A DNA stretch of 34,842 nucleotides, taken from contig CALUMI010000028.1 in assembly GCA_944321725.1 (NCBI GenBank), positions 1-34,842 of the forward strand. Direction: 5' to 3'. Position numbers and translations under genes: made by a program. Origin of the DNA: an uncultured Muribaculaceae bacterium. GTDB taxonomy: Bacteria > Bacteroidota > Bacteroidia > Bacteroidales > Muribaculaceae. The notes under the pieces were generated by a model. It searched no databases. It saw only the letters and a program-made list of their open reading frames with translations, and had not been told where the DNA came from. Of the stretch, positions 1 through 7,433 are shown piece by piece. The stretch's first letter is position 1; each line of letters begins with the position of its first letter.

Positions 1-1
1 C

Positions 2-469
2 GACTTCTCCGATTGGAAGCCTGAATGGAACGCGGAGATTTTCGGAAGAATGAAAAGCAATCCGCAACACGCTTATGTCTTTCTTACGAAACGTCCGGAT
101 AAGGTATGTTTTTCTACGGATGACGAAAATGTATGGATGGGTGTGACTGTCACGCGCAGTTCCGAGAAAAAGAGGTTAGAAGATTTGAAAAGAAACATCA
201 AGGCCAAGCACTATCATGTCACTTTTGAGCCTATCTTCGATGAAATCGGTGAGATAGACTTTGAGGGCATCGAATGGATTGTCATAGGTACGGAAACGGG
301 ACATCGGAAAGGCAAAGTGGAATCCCGCCCCGAATGGGTGCTTCACATTGCCGGCCAAGCCAAAGCACAAGGCATCCCCGTGTTCATGAAAGAGGATTTG
401 TTGCCTATAATGGGTGAAGAAAGGATGATTCAAGAGTTGCCGGAACAATTTATCAAACGCATACAATGA
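2..469 (+). CDS. DUF5131 (phage Gp37/Gp68-like) protein, 5' end outside window
   Basis: The reading frame is open from the left edge (it begins DFSDWKPEWNAEIF before the first internal ATG at position 50), so this is the C-terminal part of a longer protein. The visible part has the features I associate with DUF5131: the HAYVFLTKRP strand, a VWMGVTVT block, HVTFEPIFDEIGEID, WIVIGTETG, and a final helix before PVFMKEDL. DUF5131 proteins resemble radical-SAM-like barrels and occur in phages and mobile islands; their reaction is not established. The stop codon overlaps the start of the radical SAM gene downstream by ATGA, so the two are probably translated together. The family call is from memory and was not searched. 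Confidence 0.75.
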   Translation, partial: DFSDWKPEWNAEIFGRMKSNPQHAYVFLTKRPDKVCFSTDDENVWMGVTVTRSSEKKRLEDLKRNIKAKHYHVTFEPIFDEIGEIDFEGIEWIVIGTETGHRKGKVESRPEWVLHIAGQAKAQGIPVFMKEDLLPIMGEERMIQELPEQFIKRIQ

Positions 470-1341
470 AAACTGAAATAATCAATGAAATAGACGTGCA
501 GAGCGTTATGACCAAATCCTCACTGCCGGTCGGAGGATATTCGGTCAATCCTTACGTGGGTTGTCCCCACGCCTGCAAGTATTGCTACGCATCGTTTATG
601 AAACGTTTCACGGGGCATACAGAACCGTGGGGCTCGTTTTTGGACGTGAAAAGTTGGAAACCTATAACTAATCCGCATAAATATGATGGCAAGCGCATTG
701 TGATAGGCTCCGTGACTGACGGTTATAATCCGTATGAGGAACAATTTTGCCGTACCCGTAGGTTGCTCGATGAATTGCGTGGAAGTAATGCCGAGATTAT
801 GGTATGCACGAAGTCCGACCTCGTCCTGCGCGACCTCGACCTGTTGAAAAGTTTTCACAAAGTAACGGTGTCGTGGTCGATCAATACGCTTGACGAGCAG
901 TTTCGTGCGGATATGGACAACGCCGTCAGCATAGAACGCCGCCTGAAAGCGATGCGTCAAGTCTATGAGGCAGGCATCCGCACGGTGTGTTTCGTTTCGC
1001 CCATATTTCCGGGAATAACCGATGTGAAGGCGATTATCGGGAAAGTGAAAGGATATGCCGATTTGATATGGCTTGAGAACCTGAACCTGCGTGGACAATT
1101 CAAAGGAGAGATAATGGCGTATATCCGTGAAAAGCATTCCGAACTTTTTCCGTTGTACGAGGAAATATATAACAAAAAAAGACTTGATTACTGGCAGGAC
1201 TTGGAACGGAACATATCAGAGTATGCCCGGATTCAAGGCTTTCCCTATATAGTGAACGATTTGCCATACGGACGTTCGGAAAAAGGCAAGCCGGTTGTCG
1301 TAAACTATTTTTACCATGAGAAAATCAGGCTGAGAGAATAA
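466..1341 (+). CDS. Radical SAM protein, 'mobile pair protein B' / SPL-like family
   Basis: A 291-residue radical SAM enzyme. The cluster-binding motif is CPHACKYCYAS near residue 33 (Cys-x3-Cys-x2-Cys), inside the block GGYSVNPYVGCPHACKYC. Further signatures are IGSVTDGYNPYEE, a CTKSDLVLRDLDLL strand and VSWSINTLDE, typical of the spore-photoproduct-lyase-like branch. The overall pattern matches what I remember as 'radical SAM mobile pair protein B', found with a partner protein on mobile elements. Here the partner is the DUF5131 gene just upstream (ATGA overlap). The substrate is unknown. The start is set by the overlap; no alternative ATG gives a better fit to the family N-terminus. Confidence 0.85.
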   Translation: MKTEIINEIDVQSVMTKSSLPVGGYSVNPYVGCPHACKYCYASFMKRFTGHTEPWGSFLDVKSWKPITNPHKYDGKRIVIGSVTDGYNPYEEQFCRTRRLLDELRGSNAEIMVCTKSDLVLRDLDLLKSFHKVTVSWSINTLDEQFRADMDNAVSIERRLKAMRQVYEAGIRTVCFVSPIFPGITDVKAIIGKVKGYADLIWLENLNLRGQFKGEIMAYIREKHSELFPLYEEIYNKKRLDYWQDLERNISEYARIQGFPYIVNDLPYGRSEKGKPVVVNYFYHEKIRLRE

Positions 1342-1522
1342 TTTATATGTCAATTCTCTACCAGCTGTAGGGATGCGAGATATTTTGGATGCTGAAAAAT
1401 AAACCTACATTCTATTCTTTTTTGTGGCTTAGATTGTGATATGAGAATGTTAAAAGAAATTAATGCGTCCAGTTTTGCAACAAGGTTACATTTTTTGATT
1501 TGTAATTTTGTGGTGTAATCGG
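1342..1522 (+). promoter_or_regulatory. Intergenic region with possible promoter of the metal-efflux operon
   Basis: This non-coding stretch separates the radical SAM gene from the efflux operon. At 1503-1510 it contains TAATTTTG, a match to the Bacteroidales -7 consensus TAnnTTTG. No TTTG lies at the usual 19-21 bp upstream; the nearest, at 1474-1477, is 25 bp away. The element is only 12 bases before the ATG at 1523, so the transcript would be almost leaderless. I see no clear terminator, attachment site or metal-responsive operator. The promoter call is tentative. Confidence 0.35.
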
Positions 1523-1930
1523 ATGATGATGGGCAAATTGTTTAAAATATTACAACACCTGTTTGTCTTTGCGATACTCGTTTCGAGTATTGTCCAATAC
1601 CATCACCATATCTCCGACGGCAGCGGCTCCGCATTGTGCCTGCTGCATGTGGAGGAGGATAATGGAAATACCGGTTGCGATAAAAATAACGGACACGACT
1701 ATTCTGATGATGGCTGTCCGTTGCATTTGGAAAAAGTGTGCAGGCTTCAGAGCTCTGTGGATTATGATTCTGATGAGGTCATAGCTTGTCCGGTGGTTGC
1801 TGTTGCTGTAAATGTAGGGTTGCCGGAGCCTGTGCTTCAGAATGCGGTTACTATTTTCTCTTTTTGCGAGGCTTTGCTTGTCAAAGGGAGTTTGCCGTGC
1901 AGGCAGATGAGGGCTCCTCCTTTTGCTTAG
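1523..1930 (+). CDS. Small exported His/Cys/Asp-rich protein, putative metal-binding (possibly DUF6769)
   Basis: A 135-residue protein. A hydrophobic segment (KILQHLFVFAILVSSIVQ) is followed by a polar region with YHHH, CLLHVEE, TGCDKNNGHDYSDDGC and CPLHLEKVC. These His, Cys and acidic residues suggest a periplasmic metal-binding role. The C-terminal third (EVIACPVVAVAVNVGLPEP onward) is more hydrophobic. The frame stays open upstream to a TTG at 1508, but the run of ATG codons at 1523, 1526 and 1529 just before the hydrophobic segment is a better start. It is the first gene of a metal-efflux operon and ends 74 bases before the adaptor gene. Small proteins of this sort (DUF6769, as I recall) accompany CusA-type pumps in Bacteroidales; the assignment rests on context and composition. 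Confidence 0.6.
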   Translation: MMMGKLFKILQHLFVFAILVSSIVQYHHHISDGSGSALCLLHVEEDNGNTGCDKNNGHDYSDDGCPLHLEKVCRLQSSVDYDSDEVIACPVVAVAVNVGLPEPVLQNAVTIFSFCEALLVKGSLPCRQMRAPPFA

Positions 1931-2004
1931 TTTGTGAAGTGATATTTTTTATTTTTCCTATTTACGGCAGAATCCTGTTCTGTCTTAATCCCATTGTATT
2001 AATT

Positions 2005-3126
2005 ATGAAAAAACGTGACAAATTTTTAGTTGCTCTGTTGTCCTCGTTATTGTTTGGCTGTGGAAATAACGCGGGGGTGACAGAGGGAGGTGAGGAATCG
2101 GCCTCTAAGGAAGCGCATCATGAGGATGAAATTGTAATTGATAAGCATCAGGTTGATGAGCTTGGCATAAAATCCTCAAAGATTGCACTGTCGGTTTTTA
2201 GTGAGGTTATAAATGTTTCAGGCGAGATTTTACCAGCTCAGGGTGAAACGAAATCCGTTGTCGCAAAATCTTCGGGAATGGTTAATTTCTCTAAGAACGC
2301 GGTTGAAGGCGCGGCAGTGGGCAAAGGCTCGCAAATTTGCAGCATAAATGCCGACGGGATGTTGGGCGGCAATCCCAATGTGTCGGCAAAGATTACATAC
2401 GAAACAGCAAAGTCGGAGTTTGAAAGGATTAAGCCGCTATATGAAAAAAAGATAGTGACAGCGAGTGAATATAAAGCGGCAAAAGAGGCATACGAATTGG
2501 CTGAAAACGCTTATATGGGAGGAGGCAGCAGCACGGTTGCTGTAAGCCCTTTAAGCGGGGTAGTCACTCAATTAACGGTAGCCAACGGCTCATACGTCGA
2601 GACCGGAGCAACTGTCGCAATCGTTTCCGAGAACCGCAGGCTGACCATGCGCGCTTATCTCCCTAAGAAATACTATGGCAAGATTGCTTCTATAAGGACA
2701 GCTAATTTTAAGTTGCCTTATTCTGATAAAGTCTACAGTGTCGGGGAAATGGGTGGCAGGAAAGTTACATCAGACAATGTTGTCGCTCAAGGCGGGTATA
2801 TCGATATGGCTTTTGAGTTTAATAATCCGGGAGATATCGTGCCGGGCTCATACGCCGAGATATATTTGCTCGGAGCGGAGAGAAAGGATGCGGTTGTCGT
2901 GCCGCTGTCGTCTGTGACGGAAGAAATGGGATATTTTTATGTGTATATTGAATTGGAAAAAGGCTGTTACGAAAAACGCAGAATTGAAATCGGCGGTAAT
3001 GACGGGAGCCGTGTGGAAGTATTATCGGGGTTGAAACCGGGAGAGACAGTTGTGACAGAAGGCGCCATCCTTGTGAAAATAGCCGCAAACTCTACAGCCG
3101 TGCCCGAAGGGCATCATCATCACTAA
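2005..3126 (+). CDS. Efflux RND transporter periplasmic adaptor subunit (CusB/CzcB-like lipoprotein)
   Basis: A 373-residue membrane-fusion protein linking the inner-membrane pump to the outer-membrane channel. The N-terminus is a lipoprotein signal (LLSSLLFGC, lipidated Cys at residue 19), followed by a His/acidic stretch (EAHHEDE). The biotinyl-lipoyl halves are VVAKSSGMVNFSKNAVEGAAVGKGSQI and VSPLSGVVTQLTVANGSYVETGATV, separated by a helical hairpin (TYETAKSEFERIKPLYEKKIVTASEYKAAKEAYELAENAY). A beta-barrel and the membrane-proximal domain (VLSGLKPGETVVTEGA) follow. It ends in PEGHHHH, a natural His tail that may bind metal. The frame is open upstream to about 1786, but the ATG at 2005 directly precedes the signal peptide. 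It lies 32 bases before the pump gene. Confidence 0.92.
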   Translation: MKKRDKFLVALLSSLLFGCGNNAGVTEGGEESASKEAHHEDEIVIDKHQVDELGIKSSKIALSVFSEVINVSGEILPAQGETKSVVAKSSGMVNFSKNAVEGAAVGKGSQICSINADGMLGGNPNVSAKITYETAKSEFERIKPLYEKKIVTASEYKAAKEAYELAENAYMGGGSSTVAVSPLSGVVTQLTVANGSYVETGATVAIVSENRRLTMRAYLPKKYYGKIASIRTANFKLPYSDKVYSVGEMGGRKVTSDNVVAQGGYIDMAFEFNNPGDIVPGSYAEIYLLGAERKDAVVVPLSSVTEEMGYFYVYIELEKGCYEKRRIEIGGNDGSRVEVLSGLKPGETVVTEGAILVKIAANSTAVPEGHHHH

Positions 3127-3158
3127 TATCATTATTAATCAAGCAGTAAGAATATAAT

Positions 3159-6100
3159 ATGCTGAATAAGATAATTCATTTTTCGTTGCATAACAGGATG
3201 CTCATAATTATTATGTCCGTCTTGTTGTTGGCTGTGGGAATATATGTCACGACTAAAACGGAAGTGGATGTGTTTCCTGATTTGAATGCTCCTACTGTCA
3301 CTATTATGACAGAAGCTCCGGGACTTGCTCCTGAAGAAGTGGAAAAATTGGTATCTTATCCGATAGAGTCGGCTTTGAACGGGGCTACAGGTGTGAGGCG
3401 TGTGCGTTCGTCGTCTGACACGGGATTCTCGGTTGTGACGGTGGAGTTTGACTGGGGTACGGATATTTATATCGCCCGGCAGATTGTTTCGGAGAAACTT
3501 ACCACAGTCATGGAGTCGCTTCCTCCTAATGTCAATAAGCCTGTACTTGGTCCTCAAACTTCGATTATGGGCGAGGTGATGATAATAGGCCTCACTTCCA
3601 CAAAAACGTCGATGCAGGATTTGCGCACCATTGCCGACCGTCTTATTTCTCCTCAATTATTGTCGATTAGCGGTGTGGCTCAAGTGACGGTAATGGGTGG
3701 GGATATTAAGGAATACCAGATTGTCCTCAGCCCGGAAAAAATGAAATATTACAATGTCACCCTTGATGAGGTGATGCAGGCTACCGACGGGTTGACTACG
3801 AATACCAATGGCGGTATAATGTATGAATATGGAAACGAGTACGTTATTAAGGGCAACATAAATACGACTGATGTCGATAAAATCGGCCGGGCAGTCATTG
3901 TCAGCAAGCCGGATACTATTGTGAAGCTCAATGATATCGCCGAAGTGAGGATTGGGGCGAAAACTCCTGTTTTGGGCATAGCCTCTGAAAGAGGCAAACC
4001 TGCCGTATTGGTAACTGTTTCCAAACAGTATAATACCGGTACTATCGAGCTTATCGCCAATATAGAGAAAGAGTTGTCGGAACTGCAAAAGAATATTCCT
4101 TCCGATATCCATATATCGACAGATATTTTCAGGCAGAGCGATTTTATAGAAAGCTCAATCAGCAATACTCAAAGCGCGCTGCTTGAAGGAGCGTTGTTTG
4201 TTGTGATTGTGTTGTTCCTGTTCCTGATGGATATAAGAGCCACGATAATCTCGTTGGTGGCATTGCCGCTTTCCGTCCTTATAACGATGATTGTTTTGCA
4301 TGCCATGGGATATACCATCAATACCATGTCGCTTGGCGGTATTGCCATTGCGATAGGCTCGTTGGTCGACGACGCCATTGTCGATGTTGAGAATGTATAT
4401 AAGAAATTGAGATATAACGCCTCGTTGCCTGCCGGAGAGCGCAAGAAGATTCTGGATGTGATATTCAGTGCGTCGACAGAGGTCAGAATGCCTATTTTTA
4501 ATTCATCGCTTATAATAATAGCGAGTTTTCTGCCGTTGTTTTTCCTTTCTGGTATGGAGGGACGGCTGCTGATTCCTCTCGGAGTGGCTTTTATCATCGC
4601 TTTGGTTGCCTCGACTATAGTGGCTTTGACGCTCACACCGGTATTGTGCAGCGTGTTGTTGAAAAATGACAAGCATATCGAGAAACAGACAAAGGAGGCT
4701 TGGACATCCGTGAAGTTGCGCAATGTGTATAACAAAGTTTTGGCATGGAGCCTTTCGCATAAAAAAATTGTGTTGGGAACCACCGGCTGTTTGTTTATAG
4801 TTGCCCTGTGTTTGTTTTTTACGTTTGGAAGGAGTTTTTTGCCGTCGTTCAACGAGGGATCGTTCACTATCAATGTGGCGACATTGCCGGGTATTTCATT
4901 GAAAGAGTCGGACAATATAGGCAAGCGTGTGGATGAGATACTGCTTGGAATACCGGAAATTAAGACGGTGGCGAGAAAGACGGGCAGGGCTGAGCTTGAT
5001 GAGCATTCACGTGGCAGCAACGCTTCGGAAATAGAGGCTCCTTATGAAATCATCGACAGGCCGCGCTCGGAAATAATGCACGAAATAAGGGACAAATTAT
5101 CGTCGATTCCCGGTATCAGCGTTGAAATAGGACAGCCTATTTCTCATCGTATAGACGCCATGCTTTCCGGCACGGAGGCGCAAATCGCCATTAAGGTGTT
5201 TGGCGATAATCTTAACCAGCTTTATTCGGTTGCCAAACAGATAAAGCAGGAAATCTCAGAAGTGCATGGCATCGTGGATATTAACGTTGAGCAGCAGATT
5301 GAGCGTCCGGAAGTGATTATCACTCCGCGTCGTGAACTGCTCGCCAAATATGGGATAAGCATTCCTGAATTTTCCAATCTTGTAAATATTGCGGCTTCGG
5401 GTATAGTCGTGTCGCAAGTTTATGAGGATGGCCTGCCTTATGACCTGACATTGCGCTTTACTTCGGAAAATTCGATGACAATGCGTCAGATTGGCAATTT
5501 GATGATAGATAGCAATGTCGGAAAAATTCCGCTCTCCGATGTGGCTGATATTAAATCTTTGTCAGGGCCGAGCTCGATAAACCGGGAGAATGCGCGTCGC
5601 AGGATTGTGGTCTCGGCGAATGTGGCTGACAGAGATTTGCGTGGGGCGGTCAATGACATACAAGACAAAATCGAGTCCTCAGTGAAATTGCCCGAAGGCT
5701 ACCAGATTTCCTACGGCGGGCAGTTTGAGAGCGAGGCGGAGGCTTCACGGACGTTGAGCATCGCTTCATGTCTGGCGATATTGTGCATTTTGATGCTTCT
5801 TTATCAAGAGTTTAAGAATTTTACACAATCGGCCATAATTTTGGTAAACATTCCGTTGGCTATGATAGGCGGTGTGATAATCATATTTTTCACATCAGGC
5901 GAGTTGAACATACCGGCCATAATCGGATTTATCTCATTGCTCGGTATAGCTACACGCAACGGTATGCTGCTGATGTCGCATTATAATCAGTTGGAAAAGG
6001 AAGGCGTGCCTTTGACGCGGCGGGTTTTTCAGGGCTCTGCCGACCGTCTGCTGCCTATTGTGATGACTGCTTTGTCGTCGGCTTTGGCTTTGATACCTAT

Positions 6101-6242
6101 TGTGGCGAGGGGGGGGGAGCCGGGCAATGAGATACAGGCTCCTTTGGCTGTTGTGATATTGGGAGGATTATTTTCATCGACGGTATTGAATTTGTTGGTG
6201 GTGCCTGTAATTTATTATTTGTATAACAAGAAAAAGGAATAG
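3159..6242 (+). CDS. Heavy-metal efflux RND transporter permease (CusA/CzcA family)
   Basis: A 1027-residue RND pump of full family length, with TM1 at residues 13-30, a first large periplasmic domain, TM2-6, a second periplasmic domain and TM7-12. Heavy-metal-type marks are TKTEVDVFPDLNAPTV after TM1 and, in TM4, GGIAIAIGSLVDDAIVDVEN, whose acidic residues D404, D405, D409 and E411 would form the proton relay. RIDAMLSG lies where CusA has a substrate-binding methionine (RIDMLS), so copper/silver is possible, but the ion cannot be fixed from sequence. The pump uses proton import to move metal ions through the adaptor and channel encoded beside it. A run of nine G (6109-6117) lies in the codons for about residues 984-986, near the last membrane helix; slippage there would frameshift the last forty residues. 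Confidence 0.93.
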   Translation: MLNKIIHFSLHNRMLIIIMSVLLLAVGIYVTTKTEVDVFPDLNAPTVTIMTEAPGLAPEEVEKLVSYPIESALNGATGVRRVRSSSDTGFSVVTVEFDWGTDIYIARQIVSEKLTTVMESLPPNVNKPVLGPQTSIMGEVMIIGLTSTKTSMQDLRTIADRLISPQLLSISGVAQVTVMGGDIKEYQIVLSPEKMKYYNVTLDEVMQATDGLTTNTNGGIMYEYGNEYVIKGNINTTDVDKIGRAVIVSKPDTIVKLNDIAEVRIGAKTPVLGIASERGKPAVLVTVSKQYNTGTIELIANIEKELSELQKNIPSDIHISTDIFRQSDFIESSISNTQSALLEGALFVVIVLFLFLMDIRATIISLVALPLSVLITMIVLHAMGYTINTMSLGGIAIAIGSLVDDAIVDVENVYKKLRYNASLPAGERKKILDVIFSASTEVRMPIFNSSLIIIASFLPLFFLSGMEGRLLIPLGVAFIIALVASTIVALTLTPVLCSVLLKNDKHIEKQTKEAWTSVKLRNVYNKVLAWSLSHKKIVLGTTGCLFIVALCLFFTFGRSFLPSFNEGSFTINVATLPGISLKESDNIGKRVDEILLGIPEIKTVARKTGRAELDEHSRGSNASEIEAPYEIIDRPRSEIMHEIRDKLSSIPGISVEIGQPISHRIDAMLSGTEAQIAIKVFGDNLNQLYSVAKQIKQEISEVHGIVDINVEQQIERPEVIITPRRELLAKYGISIPEFSNLVNIAASGIVVSQVYEDGLPYDLTLRFTSENSMTMRQIGNLMIDSNVGKIPLSDVADIKSLSGPSSINRENARRRIVVSANVADRDLRGAVNDIQDKIESSVKLPEGYQISYGGQFESEAEASRTLSIASCLAILCILMLLYQEFKNFTQSAIILVNIPLAMIGGVIIIFFTSGELNIPAIIGFISLLGIATRNGMLLMSHYNQLEKEGVPLTRRVFQGSADRLLPIVMTALSSALALIPIVARGGEPGNEIQAPLAVVILGGLFSSTVLNLLVVPVIYYLYNKKKE
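6109..6117 (+). repeat. Homopolymer G9 inside the RND pump gene
   Basis: Nine consecutive G residues encode the ARGGEPG segment of the pump. The frame is intact as given. A tract of this length is a plausible slipped-strand mutation site, and also a common place for sequencing or assembly errors. Confidence 0.9.
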
Positions 6243-6245
6243 TTT

Positions 6246-7433
6246 ATGAGATACGGATTATCGATTTTGGCATTAATTTTCCCGTTGTTGGCTTTGGCCG
6301 ACAATAATGTTATGCGGCAAATTTTTTCTAATAACCGGACTGTGCAATCCGCTAAAATGTCGTATGAATCAGATGCCCTGACATTGAGGGCTGAGAATAA
6401 TTTTGCGGATCCGGAAATCGAGATGGCTTATTTGTTCGAGCGGCCCGGCAAAAGTATAGAGTTGTCGCTTACGGAGGGAATCGATTGGCCGGGTATGTAT
6501 GGTGCCCGAAAGAAATATATCGCGCACAGTATTTCGGCGCTTGAATATATGTATCAGACCAAATGCGTTGAAATAGCCGCGCAGGTGAGGCAGGCATTGG
6601 TCGATTTGGTTAATGTCAACCGCAGGATAGCATTGCAAAAGCGTGTGCTTTCGGAAGAGGAGCATTTGGTGGATTTGCTGTCGCGTAAATACGCCGAGAG
6701 AGAAGTTTCGGTGATTGAGATGAATAAGTTGCGGCTTGAGCTGTTTGACAACAAAACGGTTTTAAAGGATTTGAATATCCGTAAGAGTGTCATTCTTGAA
6801 AGTTTGAGAACGCTGAACGGAGGAAAAGAGTTGTCGGGCTTGGATAAGGATATTGCAGATTTCGAGCCTGCTATTCTTTCCGATGTGGATTATTATATTT
6901 CCGATTATCGTCAATACAGTCCGGAATATAAGGTCGCGCAACAGCAGCAGGTGGCCGATTCTCATGCCGAGAAAGTTGCCAAGTTCTCAAATTATCCGGG
7001 TTTCACAGTCGGATATAAGTATAAGGATGAGGGCGGAGAGCAGGGACATGGGTTTATTGTCGGCATGAGCATCCCTTTATTTTCCGGCCGTCATAAAATA
7101 AAAGCGGCAAAAAGCCGTTTGCAATCCGATTTATATGCTGTTGGTGATGTTGAGCTTCAAGAGGAATTGCGCATACGCTCGGATTATGCGTCGTTGATTT
7201 CACAGGAAGATATGATTAACGTCTATAAGCCTCTTGTCGAGAATGAGGATTATTATGGCATTCTTGCCGACGCGTTGAACGGCGGGCAAATCTCTTTGCG
7301 CGACTATATCATCGAGATAAGGGATATTACCGCGGCGACTGAAAGATTGTATGATATGGAATATGATTATCATACACGTTATGTGAGCCTTACAAAATAT
7401 GATGTGCTGAAAGAAAATCAGGATTTATTTTAG
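6246..7433 (+). CDS. TolC-family outer-membrane channel of the metal-efflux system (CusC/CzcC-like)
   Basis: A 395-residue outer-membrane efflux protein. It has a Sec signal peptide (LSILALIFPLLALA), then two related halves of long alpha-helices. The first contains EIEMAYLFERPG and a long helix with RQALVDLVNVNRRIALQKRVLSEEEHLVDLLSRKY; the second contains GFTVGYKYKDEGGEQGHGFIVGMSIPLFSGRHKIKAAKSRL, the typical PLF-x-GR motif. It starts three bases after the pump gene and is the last gene of the operon. Its stop codon lies inside the end of the convergent recQ gene (9-bp overlap), leaving no room for a terminator between them. At under 400 residues it is slightly shorter than typical TolC proteins. 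Confidence 0.9.
   Translation: MRYGLSILALIFPLLALADNNVMRQIFSNNRTVQSAKMSYESDALTLRAENNFADPEIEMAYLFERPGKSIELSLTEGIDWPGMYGARKKYIAHSISALEYMYQTKCVEIAAQVRQALVDLVNVNRRIALQKRVLSEEEHLVDLLSRKYAEREVSVIEMNKLRLELFDNKTVLKDLNIRKSVILESLRTLNGGKELSGLDKDIADFEPAILSDVDYYISDYRQYSPEYKVAQQQQVADSHAEKVAKFSNYPGFTVGYKYKDEGGEQGHGFIVGMSIPLFSGRHKIKAAKSRLQSDLYAVGDVELQEELRIRSDYASLISQEDMINVYKPLVENEDYYGILADALNGGQISLRDYIIEIRDITAATERLYDMEYDYHTRYVSLTKYDVLKENQDLF

Noticed and set aside
520..1137. Minus-strand open frame of 205 codons opposite the radical SAM gene
   Set aside because: It is antisense to a gene with clear Cys-cluster motifs and shows no domain pattern.
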